From positions 377,001 through 441,000 of the forward strand of contig NZ_FNSF01000001.1 in NCBI RefSeq assembly GCF_900105455.1: DNA of 64,000 bases, written 5' to 3'. Shown here in pieces: positions 49,762-59,368 of the stretch; position 1 is the stretch's first letter; each line of letters opens with the position of its first letter. The stretch is from Tenacibaculum sp. MAR_2009_124 (lineage in GTDB: Bacteria; Bacteroidota; Bacteroidia; Flavobacteriales; Flavobacteriaceae). A program made the position numbers and the translations under genes. The notes beneath the pieces were generated by a model. That model worked only from the letters and a program-made list of their open reading frames with translations, had not been told where the DNA came from and did not search any database.

Positions 49762-50112
49762 TTAGTTTCTTCTTTCTTTAATTCTTGCTTTTTTACCAGT
49801 AAGACCTCTAAAGTAGTAGATACGAGCTCTACGAACCTTTCCTTTCTTATTGATCTCAATTTTTTGAATTGAAGGCAAGTTTATTGGGAAAATACGCTCA
49901 ACACCAATAGTTCCAGACATTTTTCTAATAGTAAATGTTTCAGAGCTACCATTACCGCTTTTTTGGATAACAACACCTCTAAAGAACTGAGTACGTGTTT
50001 TATTTCCTTCTTTAATTTCGTAATAAACTGTTATCGTATCACCAGCAGCAAATTTTGGTAAATCATTTTTCGCTACAAATTCGTCTTGTACAAATTTTAC
50101 TAAAGACTCCAT
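49762..50112 (-). CDS. rplS: 50S ribosomal protein L19
   Basis: This 116-residue protein starts MESLVKFVQDEFVAKNDLP and has the L19 core (GDTITVYYEIKEGNKTRTQF, IVRG-like FFRGVVIQKSGNGSSETFTI, GVERIFPINLPSIQKIEI) and the basic C-terminus RGLTGKKARIKERR. L19 sits at the 30S-50S interface. In many bacteria rplS and trmD are in one operon; here trmD lies 4.0 kb away on the same strand, with three genes between. A -7 element is at 50190-50183. Confidence 0.97.
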   Translation of the reverse strand: MESLVKFVQDEFVAKNDLPKFAAGDTITVYYEIKEGNKTRTQFFRGVVIQKSGNGSSETFTIRKMSGTIGVERIFPINLPSIQKIEINKKGKVRRARIYYFRGLTGKKARIKERRN

Positions 50113-50182
50113 TTTAATCTATGTTTTATGGTTTACAAAAAACAACATTCACGATTCTCGTCAGAGGTTAATTTTGTGCGTG

Positions 50183-50190
50183 CAAATATA
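50183..50190 (-). promoter_or_regulatory. -7 element (TATATTTG) of rplS
   Basis: The minus strand reads TATATTTG about 70 bases ahead of the start codon. No clear -33 box was found. The rest of 50113-50377 is AT-rich with no ORF. Confidence 0.5.
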
Positions 50191-50377
50191 CTATTTTTCT
50201 TTATTTAAAATACTTAACCGTTAAATTATTTTTAAGTTATTTTATTTTTATGCTATTTTAAATAAAAAGTTTAGGTAAAGTTAACTAAGTTAAATTCTTC
50301 AAAGTTCCTTAAGAATGTTTTAATATCCTAGAAATCTTCTTCAACTAGTTTTACGATCTATTTAAAAGTAGAATCTT

Positions 50378-51079
50378 ATGAATACCAGCTTAGTATTAAA
50401 GTCAAACCAAAATTGGAGGAAACAGGTTCAAAAAAGAATACGTAATTCAAAAAGTACTTTAAGAGGGTTAATAGGCTCGATTAGATCGCAAACTTATATT
50501 GTTTATGGTGTGTTTTTTTTTGTTTCACTTTGTTTAATCACCATTGTGAATAAATTTTCTTTACACCTTGTCACAAATAAATTTCATAATACTTTTTGCG
50601 ATGTTTTTTTTAAATATTCTACGCATATTGGAGATGGTTTAATTTTCGGAGTATTAGTAGTGATCTTTTTTTTTATAAAACGTAAAATGTCATTAGTTTT
50701 TTTAGTTGGAGGAATACTAACTCTCTTTATCACTCATTTATTAAAAAAAGTTATTTTTAAAGGAATAGCCAGACCCGTTGGTGCTATGGGCGAAGATACT
50801 TTACATTTAGTTGAGGGGGTTAAAATGGCTTTATGGAATTCTTTTCCTTCGGGGCATACAATTACTGCTTTTACCGTTTTTACCGTCTTATCATTGTATT
50901 TTGCTAAATGTAAGTCACAGTATTTATGGTTTTCACTGGCTATAATTGCTGGACTTTCCCGAGTATATTTATCGCAACATTTTTTAATTGATGTAGTAGT
51001 TGGTTCTGTTATTGGAGTAGTGATTGGTTTTATTAGTATGGCATTTTTTTGTAAATCTGAAAGAACAATTCATTCATGA
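50378..51079 (+). CDS. PAP2-family membrane phosphatase
   Basis: This 233-residue protein has about five membrane helices and the three phosphatase motifs: KKVIFKGIARP (motif 1, about 125-135), SFPSGHT (motif 2, about 151-157) and SRVYLSQHFLIDVVVG (motif 3, about 189-204). It should remove phosphate from lipid substrates such as undecaprenyl pyrophosphate or phosphatidic acid. It overlaps the start of the GT39-like gene by 4 bases (ATGA), so the pair may modify lipid A or a lipid-linked glycan. Confidence 0.92.
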   Translation: MNTSLVLKSNQNWRKQVQKRIRNSKSTLRGLIGSIRSQTYIVYGVFFFVSLCLITIVNKFSLHLVTNKFHNTFCDVFFKYSTHIGDGLIFGVLVVIFFFIKRKMSLVFLVGGILTLFITHLLKKVIFKGIARPVGAMGEDTLHLVEGVKMALWNSFPSGHTITAFTVFTVLSLYFAKCKSQYLWFSLAIIAGLSRVYLSQHFLIDVVVGSVIGVVIGFISMAFFCKSERTIHS

Positions 51080-52578
51080 ATTTAGGTTACAAACAATCGG
51101 CATTTATACTCATTATAATAAGTACGTTAGTTAGAATTTTTCTTGCAAGTCAATTGGAATTCGGGAATGATGAAGTGTATTATTGGTTGTATGCAAAATA
51201 CCCTGGATTAAGTCACTTTGATCATCCTCCTTTTGTAGGTTTTTTTATTCAATTTTTTACATTTAACTTGTTTTTTAAAAACGAGTTAGTAATTCGTCTG
51301 GCAGCTATTATTCCTGCAAGTGTTTCTATGTACTTAGTGTTTTTAATTGGAAGCTATATTAGAGATTATAAAACTGGGTTTATATCTGTTTTGTTATATA
51401 ATATTAGTATTTATGGTTTTATAATTTCTGGATTGTTTATTCTACCCGATGCTCCGTTATTATTATTTTGGTTACTAAGTTTTTATTTTTTGATTCAGGC
51501 ATTACCTAAAGTCCCTAGTAATAACTCGAGATTAAAATTGTTTCTTGGGTTCTTTTTTATAGGTTGTGCTATTTATTCAAAATATCAAGCTATATTTTTA
51601 TTATTTGGAGTAGCACTTTATGTAGTTTTTATCAACCGAGATTGGTTAAAAGACTGGAGTTTGTATGTTTCATTGCTTTTACCCGTTGTATTTATCTTAC
51701 TGATCGTGTTATGGAATTATAATAACGATTTTATTAGTTATACATTTCATAATGATAGAGTTTCATTAGTAAGCTTAAAGTTCAACAGACATTCCTTTTT
51801 AAGAGAGTTGTTGGGACAAGTTCTTTACAATAATCCTTACGTATATGTGATGATTATTGTAATGTTTATTGGAATTATTAGAAAGAAATTTACTATTCAT
51901 AGAGAGTTTTTATGGATGTTTTTATTATTCAGTCTTCCATTGATTTTTGTCACATTATATGTATCTCTTTATAGAGATACACTACCACATTGGTCTGGTT
52001 TATCTTATATAACAATTTTACCTTTATTGGCTGTTTTTTTAGAAAGAAAAGAGGGAATAGAACGAAAGTTGAAAATCGGATTTGTATGTTTTACAGCGCT
52101 ATGTATCCTAGCTTCGTTTTGGGTTAATTATGGATGGTTTTCTCCTAAGGTTGAAAATATAAATAAAGAAGCTTATGGTAGAAATAATGCTGTTTTAGAT
52201 ATGTACGGATGGAAACAAGCATCGAAGAAGGTTACTAATTTTTTAATAAAGGAAAAGTTAAATAATTTACCAATAGTTTCTGATAAATGGTTTCCGGCAG
52301 CTCATATTGATTATTATATTGCTCGCCGTAATAATATGAATGTATATGGAGTGGGAGAGTTGACTGATATTCATAAATATTACTGGGTAAATAAAGAGTT
52401 ACCGACTATTGAAAATAAAAAGGAATACTTATACATCACTGATAGCCGAAATTTTAGAAATCCAGAGGATGTATATATTAATAAATATCAAGAGTACAAA
52501 CTTCTCCAAGTATTTCCAATAAATAGAGGTGGGCAAGTTGTTAAAAATGTGTTTTTGTATCTTTTAACTAAGGATTAG
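51076..52578 (+). CDS. GT39/ArnT-like membrane glycosyltransferase
   Basis: This 500-residue multi-pass protein (about 11 helices) has the first periplasmic loop acidic motif GNDEVYYWLYA near the N-terminus, then HFDHPPFVGFFI, and a periplasmic C-terminal part, as in ArnT/PMT-type transferases that use polyprenyl-phosphate sugars. It is translationally coupled to the PAP2 gene, which could recycle the lipid carrier or prepare the lipid acceptor. The acceptor (lipid A, O-mannosylated protein or other) cannot be told. Its 3' end overlaps the convergent GT39-like gene by 11 bases. Confidence 0.85.
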   Translation: MNLGYKQSAFILIIISTLVRIFLASQLEFGNDEVYYWLYAKYPGLSHFDHPPFVGFFIQFFTFNLFFKNELVIRLAAIIPASVSMYLVFLIGSYIRDYKTGFISVLLYNISIYGFIISGLFILPDAPLLLFWLLSFYFLIQALPKVPSNNSRLKLFLGFFFIGCAIYSKYQAIFLLFGVALYVVFINRDWLKDWSLYVSLLLPVVFILLIVLWNYNNDFISYTFHNDRVSLVSLKFNRHSFLRELLGQVLYNNPYVYVMIIVMFIGIIRKKFTIHREFLWMFLLFSLPLIFVTLYVSLYRDTLPHWSGLSYITILPLLAVFLERKEGIERKLKIGFVCFTALCILASFWVNYGWFSPKVENINKEAYGRNNAVLDMYGWKQASKKVTNFLIKEKLNNLPIVSDKWFPAAHIDYYIARRNNMNVYGVGELTDIHKYYWVNKELPTIENKKEYLYITDSRNFRNPEDVYINKYQEYKLLQVFPINRGGQVVKNVFLYLLTKD

Positions 52579-54046
52579 TTCGGTATTTTTCACAATAAAA
52601 CACCCAAAATTTACGTAATTTTTTACCATTTTTCTTAATAATAATAGGCTCAAGTTGTGTGATACTTGAAAAGTAATTTTTTAGTAAAGGATTTACTTCT
52701 TCCTTCTTATCATTATTTTTAAAACGCTTGTCTGAATCTATGAAAATAGCATTTTTACCATTTAAAGTCGATAAATCATCTCCTAAATAATCAAAATGTA
52801 AAGCGTGTTTTCCGATAATATTTTGAGCATAAACTTTATCATTCATGTAAAAATTAAGAACAGCTGACGTTTTGTATTTATCATCTGAAAAAATAAATGA
52901 GTCAGGATATTTATTCTGGATTTTTTGAGTTTCTAAAGCTAACTCTTCCCAACCTACCCAAGTATCATCACTTTTAATTGGAACAATATAAAAAACGACT
53001 TGAAGTGCAACTAAAAAGTGTAGTACAACCGAAATAATTAATTGAATTTTTAAAAGCTTTCGTGTAATCAACATAGAGGCTAAAATAATACCCGTGATGT
53101 ATGATGGCATTAACCAGTTTAGTTTTACCCAATAAAATGGTGTTAAGAGCATAAAACCTAAAAAAGTAGGAATAAAAAAGGCAAGTAAAAACAATGTTTT
53201 TGTACTCGGTAATTTAAATTTTACGAGGGCTCTTTTCACATATTTAAAAGTAAAAACTAAGAATATTGAAAATAAAATTGGTAGTAATAACAATAATTGA
53301 TGCCCTAGAGCTCCAAAGAAAAAATTTGGATGTACTTTAAATCCAGACATTGAAGATGTTCTTTCAGAAGATTGGAACAAAAATGAAGCAAAGTCATGTT
53401 GATAATTCCACCACCAAACAGGAAAAGTAACTAAAACAGAAATGATGAGGCATGCCCAAAACCAAGGTGATAATAAAAGTTTTCTTTTTTGATTCGAAAA
53501 TAACACAAAAGCAATCAATCCGAGTTGTAGTAAAAGGGCTGTATATTTACTGTCAAATGCCAGTCCCATCGTAATTCCTGCATAAATCCAGTAAGCTTTT
53601 TTGTCTTCAAAAATGGCTCTGTAAAGGAACAAAACACTTAACGTCCAGAATAACATTAAGGGAACGTCAGGAGTTGAGTTAAAAGACAATATTGAGACAA
53701 ATAATGTCGAAACTAATAATAGTAAAGACTTTAGTATTTTGTCTTTCGATAAAAACAATGTCGAAAGTTTATAAAAACTAACAATAGTTAATGTCGTAAT
53801 AACAAAATTGGCAAGTTTTACCACAAAAACAGATTTACCAAAAGTTAGCGTGAATAATCTCAAAATATAACCAATCATTCCAGGATGATCAAAATAAGAT
53901 AGCGATAGATTTTCGCCATAAAAGTGATAGTATGCATCCTGTGGCATTAACCCCATAGAAGGAAGTAAACAAAATCGAAATAATTGAAAGGCAATAATGA
54001 TGGTTATTGCGGGATGTTTTTGAATAAATGTAGTTATAGTGTTCAA
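52568..54046 (-). CDS. second GT39/ArnT-like membrane glycosyltransferase
   Basis: This 492-residue multi-pass protein of the same general class as its convergent neighbour has QDAYYHFYGENLSLSYFDHP (acidic first-loop motif and the YFDHPG signature), many hydrophobic helices and a soluble C-terminal part. It is not a close duplicate of the other gene. Two convergent glycosyltransferases plus a PAP2 enzyme suggest a small envelope-glycosylation island between rplS and trmD. Substrate unknown. Confidence 0.85.
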   Translation of the reverse strand: MNTITTFIQKHPAITIIIAFQLFRFCLLPSMGLMPQDAYYHFYGENLSLSYFDHPGMIGYILRLFTLTFGKSVFVVKLANFVITTLTIVSFYKLSTLFLSKDKILKSLLLLVSTLFVSILSFNSTPDVPLMLFWTLSVLFLYRAIFEDKKAYWIYAGITMGLAFDSKYTALLLQLGLIAFVLFSNQKRKLLLSPWFWACLIISVLVTFPVWWWNYQHDFASFLFQSSERTSSMSGFKVHPNFFFGALGHQLLLLLPILFSIFLVFTFKYVKRALVKFKLPSTKTLFLLAFFIPTFLGFMLLTPFYWVKLNWLMPSYITGIILASMLITRKLLKIQLIISVVLHFLVALQVVFYIVPIKSDDTWVGWEELALETQKIQNKYPDSFIFSDDKYKTSAVLNFYMNDKVYAQNIIGKHALHFDYLGDDLSTLNGKNAIFIDSDKRFKNNDKKEEVNPLLKNYFSSITQLEPIIIKKNGKKLRKFWVFYCEKYRTNP

Positions 54047-54130
54047 AATTATCTTCCTTTAGGTTCGTGTTTGGAATTAAGAGTTCGTCTCAATAGAAAA
54101 ATATTAATTGAGTTTTATGGGGTAGTCTAT

Positions 54131-54808
54131 TTACTCATCGAGTAAATCAGGACGGATAGACCTTGTTCTTTCATAGGCTTTTTCGGTTCTCCATTCTTCG
54201 ATTTTAGGGAAATTTCCCGATAGAAGAACTTCAGGTACCTTTAATCCTTCGTATTCCGAAGGCCTAGTATAAACAGGTGGAGACAATAAGTTATCCTGAA
54301 AAGAGTCTGTTAGTGCTGAAGTTTCATCTCCAAGAACTCCAGGAATTAATCGAATAACAGCATCACAAAGTACAGCGGCCGCTAATTCACCTCCTGTTAA
54401 AACATAATCTCCGATTGATATTTCTTTGGTGATATATTTATCACGAACTCTTTGATCAACGCCTTTATAATGGCCTGTTAATATAATAATATTCTCTTTT
54501 AAAGATAAAGTATTGGCAGTAGATTGGTTTAATGTAGGAGCATCAGGAGTCATATAAATGATTTCATCATATTCCCTTTCAGCTCTTAATTTTTCAATAC
54601 ATTTTGCAATGGGTTCAATCATTAAAACCATGCCAGCACCGCCACCAAATTGGTAATCGTCTACTTGACGATAATTTCCAAACCCAAATTCTCTTAAATT
54701 ATGAAGATGAACTTCGGCAAGGTTTTTCTCAATAGCCCTTTTCATCATTGAGTTCTCAAAAGGGCTTCTTAATAAATCTGGTTCTACAGTAATAATGTCA
54801 ATTCGCAT
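54131..54808 (-). CDS. trmD: tRNA (guanine37-N1)-methyltransferase
   Basis: This 225-residue SPOUT enzyme methylates G37 of tRNAs using S-adenosylmethionine and prevents frameshifting. The start [20 protein letters not shown], the [20 protein letters not shown] signature and the knot [20 protein letters not shown] with RLIPGVL are all present. It has its own likely promoter at 54813-54844. It is displaced from rplS by three genes, compared with the common rpsP-rimM-trmD-rplS layout. Confidence 0.97.
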   Translation of the reverse strand: MRIDIITVEPDLLRSPFENSMMKRAIEKNLAEVHLHNLREFGFGNYRQVDDYQFGGGAGMVLMIEPIAKCIEKLRAEREYDEIIYMTPDAPTLNQSTANTLSLKENIIILTGHYKGVDQRVRDKYITKEISIGDYVLTGGELAAAVLCDAVIRLIPGVLGDETSALTDSFQDNLLSPPVYTRPSEYEGLKVPEVLLSGNFPKIEEWRTEKAYERTRSIRPDLLDE

Positions 54809-54812
54809 TTGG

Positions 54813-54844
54813 CAAAAGTAAGACTTACACTCTTTATGTTACAA
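54813..54844 (-). promoter_or_regulatory. promoter of trmD
   Basis: The minus strand has TTG (54844-54842), 21 bases, TACTTTTG (54820-54813). The -7 element ends 5 bases before the start codon, implying a nearly leaderless mRNA or a slightly downstream start. Confidence 0.45.
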
Positions 54845-55082
54845 ATTATATTGTAAATGAAATTACTATTGATAATTTCATAAATGAAAAACGGTCGCTC
54901 TTACCTCAAATTAATACGCTAATAGATTTTATTCTATGGGAGGGTAAATAATAACTAACTTAAATGGAAACGGTTATGTAAATCTCTTGACCAAGGAAGT
55001 TTTGGTATAATTAAAGCACCACTAAAGAAGACGAACTATTAAGCACTGTTGAAAGCTAGTTCTAACTAAACTACATTTAATA

Positions 55083-55931
55083 ATGAAAGAAAAATATATA
55101 ATCATAGTATCTGATTATAATAAAACACTTTCAAATATAATGAGCCATTTAGAATGTATTAAAGGGTATAATAAATTAACCATTAATTCTATATCTCTTT
55201 TAAGTCAATTATTGACATCATTGCAACCTGAACTCGTTATTGTAAGTTGTAAAAATAATGCTATTGAGCTTACTCGGCTTAATAACTTAAATGTTAGACG
55301 TTTTCCAAACATACTTTGTTTGATTACTAGATTTGAGAGGTTAAATTATTCAGAAATAAAGCCTCCGTTGCTAACAATGTCTTTAGAACTTTCATTAGAA
55401 GGAGATTATTTGTCACATAATGTTAAGAATTTACTCAAAATTAATAACAATACTACAGCTATAAATTCTTTACCTAAAACTTATAAAAGTGAATCTCAAA
55501 ACATGGTAGAGGAAAATAAAAACTTAGCACGATATGTTCTTGAACTAGATCAAAAAAGACAGCTTTTGAAAAATATTGTGGAAAAAATAAAAGAACTGGG
55601 AGGACATGCTAATTCTGAAGTAAAAATTCAACTGAATTCAATAGTTAATCGAATAAAGTTGGATGGTACCTCAAATCATTGGGAAGATTTTAAGGTGTAT
55701 TTTGAACATGTAAATCCAGGTTTTATAAAATCATTAAGTTTAAAATACCCATCGCTTACTTCTAAAGATTTGAAATACTGTTGTTATTTAAAAATGAATA
55801 TGTCTAATGAAGATATTCGTAATTTGTTAGGGATTAACCAAGAAAGTGTTCGAACTCACAAATACAGATTAAAAAAGAAAATGGTATTGAATAAAGAACA
55901 AGATTTAAATAGCTACATCAACTTATTTTAA
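55083..55931 (+). CDS. LuxR-type regulator upstream of the eCIS operon
   Basis: This 282-residue protein has an N-terminal receiver-like alpha/beta region (about 1-110: YIIIVSDYNKTLSNIMSHLE, PELVIVSCKN), a helical linker with coiled-coil character (140-210) and a LuxR-type HTH (about 215-282: SLKYPSLTSKDLKYCCYLKM, NMSNEDIRNLLGINQESVRT, HKYRLKKKM). This HTH form is common in Bacteroidota regulators. The phosphoacceptor aspartate is not obvious, so it may be an atypical receiver. Its place 290 bases before the injection-system genes, on the same strand, makes it their likely regulator. The 54809-55082 stretch before it holds no other gene. Confidence 0.8.
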   Translation: MKEKYIIIVSDYNKTLSNIMSHLECIKGYNKLTINSISLLSQLLTSLQPELVIVSCKNNAIELTRLNNLNVRRFPNILCLITRFERLNYSEIKPPLLTMSLELSLEGDYLSHNVKNLLKINNNTTAINSLPKTYKSESQNMVEENKNLARYVLELDQKRQLLKNIVEKIKELGGHANSEVKIQLNSIVNRIKLDGTSNHWEDFKVYFEHVNPGFIKSLSLKYPSLTSKDLKYCCYLKMNMSNEDIRNLLGINQESVRTHKYRLKKKMVLNKEQDLNSYINLF

Positions 55932-56100
55932 ACTTAAATCAAAATTTACTCCAATAGAAAAATGGCGTTGTTGTGTTATAGGTAAATTTTTTGCGGTACT
56001 TTTTTTATTTCTTCAATTGTTGTTTATAGACTCTTCATTTTTTTAGCTTTGGATAAGAAGCCGCTAATTTTATTCAGCTATATCATCTTAAAAAACACTT

Positions 56101-56200
56101 TGTCTACGAATTGTCTACGCTTAAGTGTAGCTCTAAACAGACTGTATATGAATTGTAGACAGGTATAACAGTAAAGAACTTCTCTTGCTATTTAACTTTG
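56101..56200 (+). promoter_or_regulatory. control region of the eCIS operon
   Basis: TGTCTACG occurs at 56101-56108 and 56112-56119 (11 bases apart, one helical turn), and the inverted form TGTAGACA lies at 56154-56161. The -7 element TAACTTTG is at 56193-56200, 23 bases before the preferred start codon at 56224. The repeats are plausible sites for the LuxR-type regulator. The rest of 55932-56223 shows no ORF. Confidence 0.5.
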
Positions 56201-56223
56201 TAGAACAACCAAACGAACTAATA

Positions 56224-56793
56224 ATGATAGCAAGTGCTCTGCGATATACGAAGTTAACTTTTGATCAGTTTCTGAAATCAAATTTTGGTTTAAATGATTC
56301 GATCGTTGCACTCGATAGAATTATAGATCAAAATGGAGCGGTTCCTTTGGAAGTGAAGAATAAAGTGGTTCTTACTTTGATTCATGTTGAACAGGAAACT
56401 GTAAAACCATTTTACAGCAGAAACAGAAGTCTCGATAATGGAAAGTTCGAACATACTTCATCAGAGGAGAAATATAACCTTTTTCTCTTAGTAAGTTCTT
56501 GTTTTGATGATTATGAAGAAACTTTAAAGTTTTTAGATAGTTCTATACAATTTTTTCAGACTTATGGAACAATAGATAAGAGCGTGAATTCATTAATACC
56601 TGAAGGAATAAAAAAACTTGAATTTGAATTTCAAACGGGAAATGACTATTTACAAATGCATAACCTATGGAGTGCATTAGGGGCAAAGTACCAACCTTCA
56701 GTGATTTATAAAATGAAGCTTATTACCATTGGAGGTAAGGAAATAAAAGAGTTTATCTCAGGGGTTAATCAATCATCAAACACAATTGTTTAA
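56224..56793 (+). CDS. DUF4255 (Pvc16/Afp16-type) tube-terminator/cap protein
   Basis: The protein has 189 residues from the ATG at 56224; a TTG at 56185 would lie inside the promoter region. It has the DUF4255 pattern: SIVALDRIIDQNGAVP followed by KNKVVLTLIHVEQETVKP, then EEKYNLFLLVSSCFDDYEET and LKFLDSSIQFFQTYG. In Afp/PVC particles the Afp16 homologue ends the tube and sheath at the top and sets length. Here it is first in the operon instead of last, as in several Bacteroidota eCIS loci. Confidence 0.8.
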   Translation: MIASALRYTKLTFDQFLKSNFGLNDSIVALDRIIDQNGAVPLEVKNKVVLTLIHVEQETVKPFYSRNRSLDNGKFEHTSSEEKYNLFLLVSSCFDDYEETLKFLDSSIQFFQTYGTIDKSVNSLIPEGIKKLEFEFQTGNDYLQMHNLWSALGAKYQPSVIYKMKLITIGGKEIKEFISGVNQSSNTIV

Positions 56794-56794
56794 A

Positions 56795-57592
56795 ATGGTT
56801 AGTGATTATACAAAAATATTTCAGCTAAAAGTAAGCCATTCTTATTATGACAGTGGAGTATGTGACACACTAATTTATGAACCATCCAATAGAACAAAAG
56901 AGATTTTTAATAGGTACCAGTTCAAGACTAATATAGGAGCTGATGGTTTATCGCTGTTTTTTTTAAGTAAGAATGATAGAATTACCTTTTTGAATTACAT
57001 AATGAAGACGACAGGGGAGCGAATATTGGAATATACAGTAAGTGCTAATGAGCAGTTTTATCAAGTAACGCAATGGCCAGATAATAAAAGAGGGTATTTC
57101 AATACGATAACTTCCTCAATAAAAAATAATTCTGATAGTAATGAATTGATAAAAAGTTTTAAAGAAGCTAACAATTCGGGTATCGTGGCTAAAATAACTT
57201 TAAACATTGAAGATTTGCTAAATAACCCAGATGTAGATTATGTGTTGAAATTTAATGCTAAATCTACTCAGTTAAGCTACGCTTTTATAAATAATAGTGG
57301 TAAACATTTTAAAAAACTCTACATCCAATCAATTCCGGAAATGAATTTTTTTGCCCCTTATAATATTGTGCTCGAAAATGGGCAAAAAGCCATTTGTTTT
57401 ATTTCAGAAAATACAGAAATACAATTATCGCAAACCCCGAAGTATCAACTTAATCTTTATGAAGAGAATGAAAAGTTAGGCACAAAAAGAAAGCAAGTTG
57501 TTTTTAAAGGGCTGCCTCATCCAAATCCATCGGTTTATGAAATAGTAAAACAAGAAAATATAATAAGATCCTTAATGTATGTATACATATGA
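56795..57592 (+). CDS. unknown protein inside the eCIS operon
   Basis: The protein has 265 residues from the ATG at 56795; a TTG three codons earlier overlaps the previous stop. It has no signal peptide or membrane helix. It looks like two beta-rich domains (about 1-100, SHSYYDSGVCDTLIYEPSNR; and 150-265, LKFNAKSTQLSYAFINNSG). I do not recognise it from the Afp/PVC gene set. It sits between the cap and sheath genes with 1 base before and 131 bases after. Possible roles: a sheath/cap adaptor, an assembly factor or a regulator. Confidence 0.65.
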   Translation: MVSDYTKIFQLKVSHSYYDSGVCDTLIYEPSNRTKEIFNRYQFKTNIGADGLSLFFLSKNDRITFLNYIMKTTGERILEYTVSANEQFYQVTQWPDNKRGYFNTITSSIKNNSDSNELIKSFKEANNSGIVAKITLNIEDLLNNPDVDYVLKFNAKSTQLSYAFINNSGKHFKKLYIQSIPEMNFFAPYNIVLENGQKAICFISENTEIQLSQTPKYQLNLYEENEKLGTKRKQVVFKGLPHPNPSVYEIVKQENIIRSLMYVYI

Positions 57593-57723
57593 AATTCTTC
57601 TAAATAGCCAGAAGATAACGTTTTAGCTCAAATCAAATAACAAGTTCTAATTAAGTAAACAAAATTGTGCTAACGTATAAAAACAAACAAATATTTTAAA
57701 TAATGAAAATATAATCCAACCTT

Positions 57724-59304
57724 ATGAATCTATCTACTATTAAAACACCCGGGGTGTATATTAATGAATTAAATGCATTTGGTAATTCTGTTGTTCCTGT
57801 AGCAACTGCAGTACCCGCATTTATAGGGTATACTCCTCAGGCATTGTATGAAGGAAAATCATATAAAAATGTTCCAACAAAAATCAGCTCGTTTTCTGAG
57901 TTTAAAGCAATTTTTTGTTATCCAGATCCTCCAGCTCCGGCTGATCCTTCTAAACAGTATAATCCAGAGTATTATTTGATGGCAGAGAAAAGTCAACCAG
58001 AAAAAGGAGACTATATTCTAATTGAAGATACTTACTATTCTATTGTACCAGATCCGAATACCATCTATTACTTATATAACAGTATTCGTTTGTTTTATGA
58101 AAATGGAGGAGCCGATGCATACATAGTTTCGGTGGGTACATATGGAGCATCTTCGGGTAAACCAATGACTCCTGGAGATCAAATTGTTAATCCGAATGTT
58201 CAATTAAATGATTTAACGAGTGGTTTAGCTTTACTTAAAAATGAGCAAGAACCAACAATGTACATTTGTCCCGAAGCAACGTTAATGGCACCAGCCAATA
58301 ATGAAACTTTAATGCAAGAAATGTTATTGCAATGTACAGAAATGCAAACCGCTGTTAGTGTCTTCGATGTTATAGGAGGAAGAAATCCAGATCCTATTTT
58401 ATGGACTCAGGATATTCAAAATTTTAGAAATAGTACAGGAACTAATGGCTTAGATTATGGAGTTGCTTATTATCCATTTATAGGTACTACGATAATGCAA
58501 ACTTCTGATATTGACTATACAAATCTTTTTGGAGGCGATTTGAAAAAATTACAGTCTTTACTGAGCACAGCCAGTAATCCAAATCAAGCTGTTGAAACAA
58601 TTATTTCAAATATAGAATCTCCATCAGGAAATCCATTAACGGTAAGTCAATATAATAATTCTTTGATTACTGCTAGTAAAACGTATAGTACCATTATTAA
58701 TCATGTACTAAGTGATGCTAATATTTTACCTCCAAGTTCAGGAATGGCTGGGGTAATTACGGTAACAGACAATCAAGTAGGGCCTTGGCAAGCACCTGCC
58801 AATACTTCAATTGTAGGAGCAGCTAGTTTACCTATTAAACTATCAGATTCGCAACAAGCAGGACTAAATGTTGACGCGGTGTCTGGAAAATCAATTAATG
58901 CTATTCGCTTTTTTAATGGCCTTGGAATTTTAGTTTGGGGAGCTCGAACTCTTGATGGAAACAGTTTAGATTGGAGGTATATTTCTGTTAGAAGAACTAT
59001 GACCTTCCTTGAACAATCATGTAAGTTGGCTTGTCATGCTTATGTTTTTGAACCAAATGATAAAAATACTTGGGAAGGAGTAAAGGCAATGATTGGAAGT
59101 TTCCTTAATGGAATTTGGAAGCAAGGAGGACTTCAGGGAGCTAGCGCTGCAGATGCTTTTTCTGTAGAATGTGGCTTGGGAGTAACAATGACAGGAGAAG
59201 ATATATTAAATGGATTTATGAATGTTACTATAAAAGTAGCAGTTGTGAGACCTGCAGAATTTATCGTGCTTACGTTCCAACAAGAAATGGCTAAGTCAAG
59301 TTAA
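57724..59304 (+). CDS. contractile sheath protein (Afp2/Pvc2-type)
   Basis: This 526-residue phage-tail-sheath family protein begins STIKTPGVYINELNAFGNSV and then VPVATAVPAFIGYTP, the sheath N-terminal arm. The central insertion region (about 50-340) is variable. The conserved C-terminal sheath domain contains RRTMTFLEQSCKLACHAYVF, FEPNDKNTWEGVKAMIGSFL and VRPAEFIVLTFQQEM. Contraction drives the inner tube into a target. Only one sheath gene is seen, so the particle is simpler than Afp, which has three. It precedes the tube genes. Confidence 0.95.
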   Translation: MNLSTIKTPGVYINELNAFGNSVVPVATAVPAFIGYTPQALYEGKSYKNVPTKISSFSEFKAIFCYPDPPAPADPSKQYNPEYYLMAEKSQPEKGDYILIEDTYYSIVPDPNTIYYLYNSIRLFYENGGADAYIVSVGTYGASSGKPMTPGDQIVNPNVQLNDLTSGLALLKNEQEPTMYICPEATLMAPANNETLMQEMLLQCTEMQTAVSVFDVIGGRNPDPILWTQDIQNFRNSTGTNGLDYGVAYYPFIGTTIMQTSDIDYTNLFGGDLKKLQSLLSTASNPNQAVETIISNIESPSGNPLTVSQYNNSLITASKTYSTIINHVLSDANILPPSSGMAGVITVTDNQVGPWQAPANTSIVGAASLPIKLSDSQQAGLNVDAVSGKSINAIRFFNGLGILVWGARTLDGNSLDWRYISVRRTMTFLEQSCKLACHAYVFEPNDKNTWEGVKAMIGSFLNGIWKQGGLQGASAADAFSVECGLGVTMTGEDILNGFMNVTIKVAVVRPAEFIVLTFQQEMAKSS

Positions 59305-59368
59305 TTGAAAAGTCAAAAAACAAAACAAGAATAACCAAATTATAAAAAATAACTAAAAATATAAAGAC

